Assembly: GCA_040080835.1 (NCBI GenBank)
Contig: JBEBHP010000001.1
Coordinates: 434,001-498,000, forward strand
DNA from: SZUA-430 sp040080835
GTDB lineage: Bacteria > Pseudomonadota > Alphaproteobacteria > Micropepsales > Micropepsaceae
Length of the DNA: 64,000 nucleotides
Direction: 5' to 3'
A program made the position numbers and the translations under genes. The notes beneath the pieces were generated by a model. That model was not told the origin of the DNA and searched no databases. It was given only the letters and a program-made list of their open reading frames with translations. Below are positions 41,264-50,534 of this stretch, one piece after another. The stretch's first letter is position 1, and each line of letters starts with the position of its first letter.

Positions 41264-41965
41264 TTACTGCCCGGTTGCGAGCTCGATCTGGCAGATTTTT
41301 CCGTGTGACTCATCGCAGTTGCTGACAATGCAGTACTCGATAGGCGTGTTGCTCTGGTTCATGACGAAGACGCGATAGGACTGCTTGGGCGCGTCGCCCG
41401 GCGCAAACCGGGTCGGCAGGTCACAATACGCTTCAAACTTGTCCTCGAAGAATTTGACCGACTTCTCGGCGCAGACACTCTCATTGCGCAGCGGCGAGAC
41501 ATAGGTCACCACGGCAACGCGAACTTCATCCCAGGCCTGTCCCGGCGTCACGGTCGCCGGATTGAACGATCCACCGGTATAACCCCCACTCGTTGAGTCG
41601 TAAGTCGATTGCGGTCGGGTGCGGACAATCACATAGCCCGCAGTCGGCGTAGGCGCGGCAGACGTGGTGGTGGTTCCGGGATAGCTGCTCGGGCTCGCGC
41701 TGTAAGCCCCGCCCCCACCCATCACGGCTGGATCATAGAAGCCGACGAGATACTCGTCATCGCTGCCACCCTGCAGAACGCGTGGCGCACCGACGCCACC
41801 TGAAAACTGCTTTTCGCACTCCTGACGCTGCTGCGGCAGGGACGTGACAACGCACCCTGTACACTTCCCGCCGCTTCCCGGCTGAAAGAACAAATAGATC
41901 AGCAACAGCGAAACGATGATCGCCACCAGGACGACCAGAGCATATTCTATCAACTTTCTAGCCAT
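41264..41965 (-). CDS. Membrane-anchored protein of unknown function (233 aa)
   Basis: One N-terminal membrane span (about residues 8-27), then a Cys pair in 'GKCTGCVV', a Gly/Ser/Thr/Pro-rich low-complexity middle (about 75-135) and a C-terminal globular part with four Cys ('SVCAEKS', 'EAYCDLP', 'EYCIVSNCDE', 'KICQIE'). The C-terminal 'QSYRVFVMNQSNTPIEYCIV' looks like a beta-sandwich edge. It would face the periplasm. Last gene of a four-gene leftward cassette; no family recognised. Confidence 0.65.
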   Translation of the reverse strand: MARKLIEYALVVLVAIIVSLLLIYLFFQPGSGGKCTGCVVTSLPQQRQECEKQFSGGVGAPRVLQGGSDDEYLVGFYDPAVMGGGGAYSASPSSYPGTTTTSAAPTPTAGYVIVRTRPQSTYDSTSGGYTGGSFNPATVTPGQAWDEVRVAVVTYVSPLRNESVCAEKSVKFFEDKFEAYCDLPTRFAPGDAPKQSYRVFVMNQSNTPIEYCIVSNCDESHGKICQIELATGQ

Positions 41966-41999
41966 TCAGCTCCCCATCATTCCCTGAGCAGGCATACTC

Positions 42000-42281
42000 T
42001 CAGTTGCTTTTCTGCGGACGACGCGGCGGCGCGACGTCGTAAGTTCTTGGTTCGTCTGTATCCCCGGTATCTCCGGCATTTCCAGTCGCGGCCTGCGGCG
42101 CACTTGGCGACGAAGGCCACCTGATCTTCTGCTTCGGCACGAAAAGGTTGATCGCCAGAACCACGACCCCCGCAAACACCACACACCCGCCCAAAATGGC
42201 CCAGGTACGTTGGTCTGAGCGCTTCAGGCCATCATTCACCGACACCGGCGTGCTCATCAACTTGTGCTCTTGCTGCGCCAT
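42000..42281 (-). CDS. Small single-span membrane protein of unknown function (93 aa)
   Basis: A short cytosolic start (MAQQEHKLMSTPVSVNDGLK), one membrane helix at about residues 28-47 (WAILGGCVVFAGVVVLAINLF), then a Pro/Ser/Asp-rich tail ending 'APPRRPQKSN'. No catalytic motif. Second Met at residue 9 is an alternative start. It lies between the beta-helix gene and the 233-residue membrane protein, all on the same strand. Confidence 0.6.
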   Translation of the reverse strand: MAQQEHKLMSTPVSVNDGLKRSDQRTWAILGGCVVFAGVVVLAINLFVPKQKIRWPSSPSAPQAATGNAGDTGDTDEPRTYDVAPPRRPQKSN

Positions 42282-42305
42282 GCGTCCGTCTTCTGCTCCA
42301 CCCTG

Positions 42306-43628
42306 TCAGTCGTCGCAGTCCGTGTCCGTCATCCGGAAGGCACCCTTGCCGAACACATAGTCAGACCGCGATGTGCAGTCGCTACCATAGCACACGCAAC
42401 GCCCATGGGCACAGCGCACGAGGTTGCGGTTCGCCGTACCACGGGCACCCGGCTGCAGGCTGATGCCCGCGACATTCGTACCGTTAATGCGATTGTTGAC
42501 CAGCTGAACAAAGGCTCCGGCCCCGACCGAGATGCCAACGCCACCACCATTGATGGCCATGTCCTGCACGATCCCGCTTGTTCCCGACCCGATCGAGATA
42601 CCAACTCGATAGCCGCTGACACTACCGGACTGGATGACAATGCGACGGGACTCCATGCCCGACAGCCAGGGCAGATCCTGGATGGCATGGCCATCGCCGA
42701 TCACAATGCCTTGTTCACCGTGCTCCGTAGGAGGATACGGATCTTCCGGCTCCGACCGGACGACGCTCAGGCGGTTGAGCTGCAGCGACTCGGTGACACT
42801 GTCTATCAGGACACCAATCCTCGCGCCCTTTACCTGAACGCCGTTCATCTGGATGTTCGCCGCTGAAAGACGAACAGCCTGATCGCCGTCAGACGTTGTC
42901 GCCAAACGGCTGTCATCGATCCATATCCGACCGGCAGAACCCGCATAGACCGCAGCCTCGCGCGCACGGACTGTGGAACGCCGAATGCTCAGGCTGCCAC
43001 CATTGACTGACACGGCTGCGTTGTGGCCCCGCCAGGCAACATTGACTTCATCAAGATTGAGTTCGCCGGAAGAGACGGAAACGCATCCATCAAGGTCAAT
43101 GCCCCCGAACGTAACACTCGCGCGATTGTCCCCGCCGGATACGAATGCACAGGATTCCGTGGTCACAAGCTTTGCCCTGCCCCCATACGCATACCGGTCG
43201 GTCGCGATCGTGATCGGTCCGCTCAGCACCAGGCCTGAAATCTCACATGCGGCACCCGGCACAACAAAAATGGTGCCCGACCCGCGAAGACCTGCGACTG
43301 CCTCCTGCACAGAGCCATAACTGCGCTTGTACTCTGTGGGCATGCCGCAGTTGACGAGCGCTGTTCCGTCGCCCGGTGCTGGAGTCTGGCCATCGTGCCA
43401 CCCGCCACCACCGCGACGTCGGCCCTTCCAGGGCTTTCGCTCGCAGCAGAGTTTGACATTGGGAAATGTATATGGATCGCGGCCCGTATCGCCCTGCGCC
43501 TCGGCCTGGGAGCCCGAATAACCCTGCTGCGCGAGCGCAGCGCCAGAGCTTCCGAGACACCAGCCAGCCACAGACACCGCGGCAACAACGCCGAAGCGAA
43601 TGCCAGCCATAAAACCCCGTCCCATCAT
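42306..43628 (-). CDS. Secreted right-handed parallel beta-helix protein (440 aa)
   Basis: Signal peptide (MMGRGFMAGIRFGVVAAVSV... ending AALAQ). The mature chain has short repeated strands typical of pectin-lyase-like beta-helices: 'GPITIATDRYAYGGRAKLVT', 'GGIDLDGCVSVSSGELNLDE', 'GGSLSIRRSTVRAREAAVYA', 'ANIQMNGVQVKGARIGVLID', 'MAINGGGVGISVGAGAFVQL'. C-terminal Cys cluster (RCAHGRCVCYGSDC). No pectate-lyase active-site residues can be recognised, so it may be a structural or binding protein. The frame opens at 43673, but the signal peptide favours the ATG at 43628, with GGAG upstream. Confidence 0.75.
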   Translation of the reverse strand: MMGRGFMAGIRFGVVAAVSVAGWCLGSSGAALAQQGYSGSQAEAQGDTGRDPYTFPNVKLCCERKPWKGRRRGGGGWHDGQTPAPGDGTALVNCGMPTEYKRSYGSVQEAVAGLRGSGTIFVVPGAACEISGLVLSGPITIATDRYAYGGRAKLVTTESCAFVSGGDNRASVTFGGIDLDGCVSVSSGELNLDEVNVAWRGHNAAVSVNGGSLSIRRSTVRAREAAVYAGSAGRIWIDDSRLATTSDGDQAVRLSAANIQMNGVQVKGARIGVLIDSVTESLQLNRLSVVRSEPEDPYPPTEHGEQGIVIGDGHAIQDLPWLSGMESRRIVIQSGSVSGYRVGISIGSGTSGIVQDMAINGGGVGISVGAGAFVQLVNNRINGTNVAGISLQPGARGTANRNLVRCAHGRCVCYGSDCTSRSDYVFGKGAFRMTDTDCDD

Positions 43629-43673
43629 CTTTCCATCTCCGGCTCTCGGATTTCTTTCGACGCTCAAGACCAT

Positions 43674-45350
43674 CTAGTTGGTCGCATTCGGCACTGGAGC
43701 CGGTTGCGAGTTCGCAGCAGCATTGGCTTCACTTTCACGATCCCGCTCGCGGCGGCATCGGCGCGAATGGCATTCTTCTCGCGATGCCGAAGGTGCTGTT
43801 TCCAGCAGCCTCAGGAACTCGGAGCGCGTTGGCTCGAACCCCGCCACCGCAGCACCCTGCCGGTATCGAACAGCCCGGTCCTCGGATTTCTCCACACCGT
43901 CTGCACCTTGCGTGTAAAGCTCGGCAAGTGAATACATCGCCTCGCCATCACCCTGCTCTGCTGCAAGCAGCAGCCATTTCTCGGCCCGCACAAAGTTCAC
44001 CGGCACGCCGACACCCTTGATGTACATGATGCCAAGGCAACGCTGGGCGCGCACATTCCCGCGCACGGCCATGATCTGCACCAGCCTTGTCAGCTGCAGC
44101 GGCGTGAACTGGCCCGTTTGTGGATCACCCAGCATGTCCTGGTACTTGGAAATCGCGCGAACGACTTCCTGCGACCCTCCGCCACGAAGGAACCCGATCG
44201 CGCGCAGCATGTCCGGACCAATTGGAGAAAGACGATCAGCCTTCGCCAGCGCACGCTCGCGCTGCAGGTTGATCGGGCACTCGTCGCCGTGGACGAGGCC
44301 CGACGGCGTCTCGCCCCGATAGCGGGTCTCGGCGGCATAGAATTCAAACGGGGCAAGCCACGTCTGCGCCTTGGCCTTCGCCTTGGCCAGAAGCTCATTG
44401 CCGGCAGCCTTCGGATCAGCGCCTGTGCCTGTCGTCAGACCCTTGAGCGCTTCGATATACTGCTTGGCAACAGGATGCCCGGCACGCTCGGCCAGCAGAT
44501 AGAACACCATCGACTCGATCGTGCTTGTCTGGAACGCCGTCGGCGACCCTTCCACCGCTGTCGAGTATCGCGAGCAGCTGTTGGGCATCAGCCAGCCAAA
44601 CCAGTCACTGCTGGTACAAAGCTTGTTCACCCAGAAATCATACGACGTCTTGTACGACCCGCTGCCCGGATACCCCGTCGGTGTCGTGGACGCATACGGA
44701 TTATAAGAGTCGACCTTGCGACTGTAGACACCACCAGGGCGTCGGACATGCACCCAGGAATCTGCCACCACACCCGAAAGCGGTCCAGTCGATGCTGAGT
44801 GCCGCTGCACGATATAGGGGTCCTGCAACTGCCCGAGAAGGATGAAACCGTCGCCACCGCGGCACGCCGCGATGTACATGATGCGATTGCGCGCGTCGAT
44901 CCGCTCGTCCTGCAGCAGGTTCTTGTAGATCCCTTCGGCGTCGTTCTCGGCGTTCGCAAGCTTGCTCACGACAAACTCGGCCGCCGCATCAAGATGGAAG
45001 TGATCGAAGATCGCCGAATTGTGTGCCGCCATGAAATACCAGACATAGGCTTCGACCGGGTCGTAGTACCCTTTGTCGTCTTCACGTTTGGCCGCGTATA
45101 TGTCCCCGAGTTTCACTTGCGCGAAGAAATCATTCTCCTGCCAGGCAGCGCGACGGCACAGTTTGATCGCCTCATCCTTGCGTCCAAGCTGATAGGCGCG
45201 CTCACATTCCGCCACGTCAGCTGAAGCTGGCATTGCGAGCGCAATGGACAAAAGCCCCATCAGCGCAAGGAGCGATTGCCGAAATACTTTCGCAAATCCA
45301 CTCCTGCGGGCGGAAAAAGCTTCTTCAATTGAGGCGCGCTCTAATTGCAT
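43674..45350 (-). CDS. Exported Sel1/TPR-repeat protein with possible peptidoglycan-binding segment (558 aa)
   Basis: Basic N-terminus then a hydrophobic signal (about 24-45, ending MPASA). Residues about 46-150 hold TPR/Sel1-like helices ('CERAYQLGRKDEAIKLCRRA'). A central Cys/Tyr/Ser-rich region (170-270) is unassigned. Residues about 390-440 ('FLRGGGSQEVVRAISKYQDM', 'DPQTGQFTPLQLTRLVQI') resemble a peptidoglycan-binding_1 domain. Clear Sel1 repeats follow ('AQRCLGIMYIKGVGVPVNFV', 'AEKWLLLAAEQGDGEAMYSL', 'YTQGADGV'). Start at ATG 45350 with GAGGGG upstream; the frame opens at 45461. First gene of the four-gene cassette, so periplasmic scaffold at the cell wall is a reasonable guess. Confidence 0.75.
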   Translation of the reverse strand: MQLERASIEEAFSARRSGFAKVFRQSLLALMGLLSIALAMPASADVAECERAYQLGRKDEAIKLCRRAAWQENDFFAQVKLGDIYAAKREDDKGYYDPVEAYVWYFMAAHNSAIFDHFHLDAAAEFVVSKLANAENDAEGIYKNLLQDERIDARNRIMYIAACRGGDGFILLGQLQDPYIVQRHSASTGPLSGVVADSWVHVRRPGGVYSRKVDSYNPYASTTPTGYPGSGSYKTSYDFWVNKLCTSSDWFGWLMPNSCSRYSTAVEGSPTAFQTSTIESMVFYLLAERAGHPVAKQYIEALKGLTTGTGADPKAAGNELLAKAKAKAQTWLAPFEFYAAETRYRGETPSGLVHGDECPINLQRERALAKADRLSPIGPDMLRAIGFLRGGGSQEVVRAISKYQDMLGDPQTGQFTPLQLTRLVQIMAVRGNVRAQRCLGIMYIKGVGVPVNFVRAEKWLLLAAEQGDGEAMYSLAELYTQGADGVEKSEDRAVRYRQGAAVAGFEPTRSEFLRLLETAPSASREECHSRRCRRERDRESEANAAANSQPAPVPNATN

Positions 45351-45714
45351 GTGTCCCCTCACCTGGATGGCGGCGATACAACTCGGTAGACCATGCCGTC
45401 CGCGTTCTTTTCGGGAAAGCGATCCAACACTTGCGAACATTGAGTGCCGGACGACAAACATGAGTCAAGCGCTACAGAGGATAAAATCGATATAAAGTCT
45501 AGGCTTTACGCCAAATTGGATGCACGACACTTGAACTGCACCAACTTGAACGCGCGCACGTAGAACTGGCACAGAGCGATGATGTCAGACACCGCGGGTT
45601 GAGCCCCGAAAACAGGTTGTGCAATTTGTAGTCGCAGGGATTTTGGCTTAACTAAGAAACACCATAGGGTTCAGTGGCAAATTCTCTATTCAAGCGAAAA
45701 GCGGGGAATATCTG
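45351..45714. other. 364-base divergent intergenic region
   Basis: Separates the leftward envelope cassette from the rightward DsbA-fold gene. It is richer in A and T near 45480-45510 and 45640-45690, as promoters would be, but I find no convincing operator, hairpin or RNA. Confidence 0.5.
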
Positions 45715-46374
45715 ATGCGTTTCGACGTCGACGTTTTCTGGTCCTTCCGCTCGCCATACTCCTATTTGGCGACTCCATTGATGACAGCGCTGGAAAAGGA
45801 GTGGGACGTCAAATTCAGTGTCCGACCCGTCTACCCGATAGCGATTCGCCTGGACGGCTGGTTCAAGAATGCAAACCCGATGTGGTTGCCGTACCTCGTG
45901 CGCGACGTCCTGCGCGAAGCTGAGCGACACGGCATTCCCTTCGCGTGGCCCAAGCCCGATCCGATCCTGATGGACTTGAAGTCAGGCCAAGTCGCAAGAC
46001 AACAGCCGTACATTCATCGACTCACGCGACTTGGTGTTGCTGCCGCAGAACGTGGCAAGGGACTTGAATTCATCACCGAGGTTTCAGCAACGCTCTACGG
46101 CGGAAGGATTCAGAATTGGCACGAAGGATCCCATCTTCACGATGCCGCGCACAAGGCGCGTCTTGATCTGGCCGAGCTTGAAACCGCAATCGCGGAGGAC
46201 ACAAAACACTTTGATTCCATCATCGAGCAAAATCAGTCAGCACACCAAAAAGCGGGCCATTGGGGTGTACCGACATTTGCGTTCGGAGGTGAACCGTTTT
46301 TCGGTCAGGACAGGCTGGATGCTCTCTTGTGGCGACTGCAGAAGAACGGATTGAAACGCAGGCAACAGCAGTAG
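45715..46374 (+). CDS. DsbA-fold protein, 2-hydroxychromene-2-carboxylate isomerase family (219 aa)
   Basis: Kappa-GST/HCCA isomerase type: 'VDVFWSFRSPYSYLATPLMT' with the Ser-Pro-Tyr-Ser motif in place of the DsbA CxxC, 'KPDPILMDLKSGQVAR', and 'AGHWGVPTFAFGGEPFFGQD' with the cis-proline and 'GQDRLD' ending. Family members isomerise aromatic degradation intermediates or act as glutathione enzymes. GGGGAA lies eight bases before the ATG. Convergent with the GDPD gene, with adjacent stops (TAGCTA). Confidence 0.85.
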   Translation: MRFDVDVFWSFRSPYSYLATPLMTALEKEWDVKFSVRPVYPIAIRLDGWFKNANPMWLPYLVRDVLREAERHGIPFAWPKPDPILMDLKSGQVARQQPYIHRLTRLGVAAAERGKGLEFITEVSATLYGGRIQNWHEGSHLHDAAHKARLDLAELETAIAEDTKHFDSIIEQNQSAHQKAGHWGVPTFAFGGEPFFGQDRLDALLWRLQKNGLKRRQQQ

Positions 46375-47139
46375 CTACGCCCACAGCTTCTTTTCCGTCA
46401 GCACTTTTTTCAGGACAGACGGCCGGTCAGTCATCAATCCATGAACGCCCAGATCGATCAGACGGCGCATTTCATCCTCGTCATCAATGGTCCAGACATG
46501 AACCTGCATGCCGTGTTTCTCCGCGGCTTCGACAAATTTTCGCGTCACCACGGTCACGCCATTCGCCCTGACCGGAACCTGTGCGCAACCTTCGGCCCAG
46601 CGCCGCGCTGGCCACCCGAAGGAAGCTGACTTCAGCTTGAGAACGCCTCCAGGTCCAAGGGAAGTGCAGACCTTGTGGTCAAACGCATCCTGAACCCGGC
46701 GGATTCTCTTCCCCGAAAACGAACCGATGCACACGCGGTCCTGAACCCCCATGCGCTTGATCAGTGCGATCAACGGCGCCACTGCCAGGTCATGCTTGGG
46801 GTCGATGTTGATCCGCATGTGGGGCCAGCGCGCCAGAAGCTCTTCCATCAGCGGAATGGGCTCACTTCCGCCAATTCGCGCTTGCTTGATGACGCTCCAC
46901 TCGAGTTCCTCGATCTTGCCTTTCGATTGAGTGACACGATCCAGGCGATCGTCATGAAACGACACCAGCACCCCGTCACGGGTCGAGTAGACGTCCGTCT
47001 CGATATACGAATAACCGAGCACTGCCGCGTAATCGAAAGCCTTCAGCGTATTCTCCGGCGCCTCAAGCGCACCACCCCTGTGGGCAAATGCCAGCAGGCC
47101 GGAGTGCTCAAGATACGGATACTTGGCTGGTCGGGCCAT
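46375..47139 (-). CDS. Glycerophosphodiester phosphodiesterase (254 aa)
   Basis: GDPD TIM barrel: 'LLAFAHRGGALEAPENTLKA' with the His-Arg-Gly and Glu/Asn ligands, 'YIETDVYSTRDGVLVSFHDD' with the second His, 'RINIDPKHD', and C-terminal 'VHVWTIDDEDEMRRLIDLGV' and 'GLMTDRPSVL'. Hydrolyses glycerophosphodiesters to glycerol-3-phosphate and alcohol. No signal peptide, so cytosolic (UgpQ-like). ATG at 47139 is chosen from homologue starts; the frame opens at 47178. Confidence 0.92.
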   Translation of the reverse strand: MARPAKYPYLEHSGLLAFAHRGGALEAPENTLKAFDYAAVLGYSYIETDVYSTRDGVLVSFHDDRLDRVTQSKGKIEELEWSVIKQARIGGSEPIPLMEELLARWPHMRINIDPKHDLAVAPLIALIKRMGVQDRVCIGSFSGKRIRRVQDAFDHKVCTSLGPGGVLKLKSASFGWPARRWAEGCAQVPVRANGVTVVTRKFVEAAEKHGMQVHVWTIDDEDEMRRLIDLGVHGLMTDRPSVLKKVLTEKKLWA

Positions 47140-47235
47140 AACGCTCTCTTTTTTGTGCTCAGTTGGGCGTTGACGCACTCTGGTATGAAACAGCGCGTCA
47201 TTCTAGTCTTGTTGATCGCATTTCAGGGGACTTCC

Positions 47236-49086
47236 ATGACACAAGCCGCACTTCCACGTCGCACGTTCTTGTTGCTTTCCACCGCAGCGGCCGCATTGAA
47301 TCTTGCAGGCTGCGTCGACGACTTGCCCGAGGCAGACATTCAGGCAGAACCTGCTTACCCGGAAGACGGCAGACTGCTCGAGTTCTTTTCACGCAGCTTC
47401 ACGCGCGAACTGGAAGACTCCCCGGAATTCATGTCGTTCATCGGCATGAAAAAGCGCAACAGCGAGTGGAACGACTATTCCGAAGCCTTCGCCGAGCTGT
47501 CCTACAGGAACACCTTCGCCGACACGGACTTCATGCGTACGAAAATAGACCGGACATCGTTGAGCCCGCCAATGCGCGTGTCCTACGACATATTCCTGTT
47601 TCGCAATGAGCAGCGCCTGGCGAACTATCCATACCGCTATCACAACTACGACTTATCCCACTTTGGCGGCCCGCATCAGGGCATTCCAAATCTATTGATC
47701 AATCAGCACAGGATCGATGACGCCAGCGACGCCGAGGCTTACATCGCCCGGATCAACGCCACCCCGAAAATGATGGAACAGGTAACGGGCTATCTGAAGG
47801 CCTCGCAAGCTCGTGACATCACCCTGCCCCGCTTCTCATATGCGTTGATGATTGCCGACACGCGGAAAGTGCTGCTCGGTGCGCCGTTCGAAAAGAAAGG
47901 CGAGAACAACATTTTCGCCGACTTCAAGTCGAAGGTGGTCAAACTCAAGCTAGATGAAGGCAAGAAGTCAAAACTGATCGCGGACGCACAACGGGCGCTT
48001 CTCGAAAGCCTGAAGCCTGCTTACGAACTTTTCCTGTCAACGATCGAAGCGATCGGCAAAGACGCGAAATCCGACCACGGCGTTGGAAGTCTGCCAAACG
48101 GAAAGGCATTCTACGACGAGCGCACAGCGGCCCACACAACGGTCAAAATGCCTGCCAGCGACATTCACGCGTTGGGCCTGTCCGAAGTTGCCCGTCTGTC
48201 AGCGGACATGGAGGCTCTGAAAGCACGGATCGGCTTCAAGGGCTCGCTCAAGGAGTTTTATGCGGACCTGAGGACAAACAGGAAATATACGTACCCGACC
48301 ACGCCGGAAGGGCGAACCGAATACCTGGCGCGCGCGTTGCAGCTCGAGCACAAGGCGACAGACGCGCTGCCCAAAGTGTTCGGCACGCTTCCAAAAGCAG
48401 GCATTGACGTAAAGCGGATGGAACCTTTCCTCGAAAGCGGCCAGACAATCGCATTCTACAATCCGGGCACACCCGATGGTTCACGCCCTGGCTATGTGTA
48501 TTTCAACCTGGCCTCGATGCAGGCCTTGCCGAAATGGCAGATGGCAGCCTTGTCGTTCCATGAAGGAATTCCGGGTCATCACCTGCAAATCTCGATTGCT
48601 CAGGAGACGAAGAGCATTCCTGATTTCCGCAAGTACACGGGCTTCACATCCTATGTTGAAGGCTGGGCGCTCTACACGGAATACCTGGCAAAGGAAATGG
48701 GACTCTACGAGAACGACCTTGATGAAGTCGGGCGCATCACGATGGAACTCTGGCGCGCCTGCCGGCTTGTTGTCGACACGGGCATCCACGCCATGGGTTG
48801 GTCGCGCGACCAAAGCGTCGACTACTTCATGGCCAACACCGCTCTGACACGCGACAACATCGTTCGGGAAATTGACCGGTACTTTGTGTTCCCCGGCCAA
48901 GCCTGCGCCTACCAGATCGGAAAAAACAAGATCCTGGAGTTGCGAGAAAAGGCTAGGCAAAAGCTGGGAAGCCGCTTCGACCTCCGCAAGTACCACGACG
49001 TGGTCCTGGAGAATGGCGCAGTTCCGCTCCCGGTGCTTGAAAACATCGTTGACGACTGGGTGCGGTCTCGCGCCGCGGCCGTGTGA
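47236..49086 (+). CDS. DUF885-family putative zinc peptidase, lipoprotein (616 aa)
   Basis: Signal with twin arginines and lipobox (LPRRTFLLLSTAAAALNLAGC, lipid Cys26). The body is DUF885: 'SYDIFLFRNEQRLANYPYRY', 'PNLLINQHRIDDASDAEAYI', and the metallopeptidase-like HEGIPGHHL at residues 442-450 with a downstream 'YVEGWALYTEYLAKEMGLY' carrying the third-ligand Glu. C-terminal 'VFPGQACAYQIGKNKILELR' is also typical. Predicted peptidase in the envelope; substrate unknown. AGGGGA lies before the ATG at 47236; a Met at 47185 and a much longer frame are less likely. Confidence 0.88.
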   Translation: MTQAALPRRTFLLLSTAAAALNLAGCVDDLPEADIQAEPAYPEDGRLLEFFSRSFTRELEDSPEFMSFIGMKKRNSEWNDYSEAFAELSYRNTFADTDFMRTKIDRTSLSPPMRVSYDIFLFRNEQRLANYPYRYHNYDLSHFGGPHQGIPNLLINQHRIDDASDAEAYIARINATPKMMEQVTGYLKASQARDITLPRFSYALMIADTRKVLLGAPFEKKGENNIFADFKSKVVKLKLDEGKKSKLIADAQRALLESLKPAYELFLSTIEAIGKDAKSDHGVGSLPNGKAFYDERTAAHTTVKMPASDIHALGLSEVARLSADMEALKARIGFKGSLKEFYADLRTNRKYTYPTTPEGRTEYLARALQLEHKATDALPKVFGTLPKAGIDVKRMEPFLESGQTIAFYNPGTPDGSRPGYVYFNLASMQALPKWQMAALSFHEGIPGHHLQISIAQETKSIPDFRKYTGFTSYVEGWALYTEYLAKEMGLYENDLDEVGRITMELWRACRLVVDTGIHAMGWSRDQSVDYFMANTALTRDNIVREIDRYFVFPGQACAYQIGKNKILELREKARQKLGSRFDLRKYHDVVLENGAVPLPVLENIVDDWVRSRAAAV

Positions 49087-49156
49087 CACTCTCTGGCCTT
49101 GAGCGCGGCCCGGCGCGGAACTACCTGATAGCCATCTCCAACTGAGGTCCACGAAA

Positions 49157-49606
49157 ATGCGTCGCTTGCTAGTCCCTGGTCTTGTCGTGCTGTCGATGGC
49201 AGCGGCTCATGCCGCTTCGGCGGCGGAAGTTGTTGTTGAAATGCTCAGCCGCGATGCGGCAACCAACACCAACAATCTGTTCAAACCGGGCCTTATCCGC
49301 ATCAACAAGGGTGACACTGTAAAATGGGTCGCCAAGCAGTCCGGCCACAACGTCGCCTTTGTCGAAGGTGCCGTTCCGGCTGGAGTAGCAATTTTTACGT
49401 CACAGGCAGGCAAGGACGCTTCGTTCAAGTTCGATAAGCCAGGCGTTTACCTTTACAAATGCGCGCCTCATGTTGGCTTGGGAATGGTGGGCCTGGTGGT
49501 CGTTGGGAACAACAAGAGCAATCTCGCGGCGGTAAAGGCAGCCTACATTCCACCACTGTCCAAGAAGCGCCTTGAACCGTTCTTCAAAGAGCTGGACAAG
49601 CCTTAA
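49157..49606 (+). CDS. Pseudoazurin-type blue copper protein (149 aa)
   Basis: Signal peptide of 22-23 residues (ending AASA before AEVVVEM). Type 1 copper ligands: His64 (SGHNV), Cys102 (YKCAPH), His105 and Met110 (GLGM). Ends with the two-helix pseudoazurin tail 'NLAAVKAAYIPPLSKKRLEP'. A periplasmic electron carrier, in other bacteria the donor to nitrite or nitrous oxide reductase, but no denitrification gene is visible here. Confidence 0.93.
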   Translation: MRRLLVPGLVVLSMAAAHAASAAEVVVEMLSRDAATNTNNLFKPGLIRINKGDTVKWVAKQSGHNVAFVEGAVPAGVAIFTSQAGKDASFKFDKPGVYLYKCAPHVGLGMVGLVVVGNNKSNLAAVKAAYIPPLSKKRLEPFFKELDKP

Positions 49607-49742
49607 TCTTTGGACACATCACGAAAAAGTGGCGGGAACCAGCAAAATTTCGCCACTTCTGCGACAGCTTGTGCGACTCGTCGCAACGATTTTTTGAGCG
49701 TGTTCGTCGTATAGTCGGCGCTGAATTTGATCAGACGGACCG

Positions 49743-50465
49743 ATGAACCTCAAAAGGCGCGACCTTCTTCTTGCGGCAGGACTGACGCTCGTGTTTGGCA
49801 CGAGCGCCTCTGCGCGCATTCTGATTGAAGGCGGCCCCGACATCTTGCCCGCTATCTCGCGACCACGCCGACTTTCGCTCCGTCATGCGAGCACCGGTGA
49901 AACTTTTGCCGGATTGTACAGGGACGATGTTGGTCCTCTTCCCGACGCGATGATTGATCTGTCATGGTTCCTCCGCGACCACCACGAGAACGCGCGTGGC
50001 CCGCTGTTTGTGGAGACTCTCGACTTCCTGACCGACGTGATGGATGCGTCTGGCGGCCATCGGGCGACGGTCCTGTCCGGATTTCGTACACCAAGAACCA
50101 ACGCAATGCTGGCAACACGCTATTTCGGTGTCGCGGAGAAAAGCCAGCATTTGGCCGGACGCGCGATAGACGTCACGCTGGACACGAAGTTGGACAAGAC
50201 CGCAGGACTCGCCCGCACCATGTCTCGCGGCGGCGTGGGTTGGTATCCGCAATCCCACTTCATCCATCTGGACTCCGGCCCGGTGCGCAACTGGGTTGTA
50301 AACACATCCATGGAAGAGCGTCATCGGAACGGGAAATCAGGATCATCGTCCAGGAACGACCCAATTGAAGACTTCCTGGTATCACGGCCCAAGCGCCCGC
50401 TGACCGTGCAGGAACGAATGAAGCTGCAGCGCGCGCTGGCGAAGAAGCAGGCCAAGCCCCGATAA
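49743..50465 (+). CDS. DUF882/YcbK-type M15 peptidase-like protein (240 aa)
   Basis: Twin-arginine-like start (MNLKRRDLLLAAGLTLVFGT) gives export. Domain of the YcbK/DUF882 family: 'LSLRHASTGETFAGLYR', 'GHRATVLSGFRTPRTNAMLA', then zinc-binding SQHLAGRAIDV (His136, Asp143) and SHFIHLDSGP (His175). Family is thought to act on peptidoglycan cross-links. The C-terminal 50 residues are basic and low complexity. Sits alone before the quinone oxidoreductase gene. Confidence 0.9.
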   Translation: MNLKRRDLLLAAGLTLVFGTSASARILIEGGPDILPAISRPRRLSLRHASTGETFAGLYRDDVGPLPDAMIDLSWFLRDHHENARGPLFVETLDFLTDVMDASGGHRATVLSGFRTPRTNAMLATRYFGVAEKSQHLAGRAIDVTLDTKLDKTAGLARTMSRGGVGWYPQSHFIHLDSGPVRNWVVNTSMEERHRNGKSGSSSRNDPIEDFLVSRPKRPLTVQERMKLQRALAKKQAKPR

Positions 50466-50534
50466 ATTCGCCGCGTCATTGCGGCACCGTCTTCCATTGC
50501 GTAAGTTCCTCGTCAACAACGCAAGGAAGCCACG

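Noticed and set aside
41159..41265. tRNA-Arg as an integration site for a mobile island covering the envelope cassette
   Set aside because: No integrase gene and no duplicate of the tRNA 3' end was found within the window, so I keep it only as a remark.
46675..47235. Long N-terminal extension of the DUF885 gene frame (187 extra codons)
   Set aside because: It runs antisense through the GDPD gene; the signal sequence with lipobox and a good ribosome site place the start at 47236.
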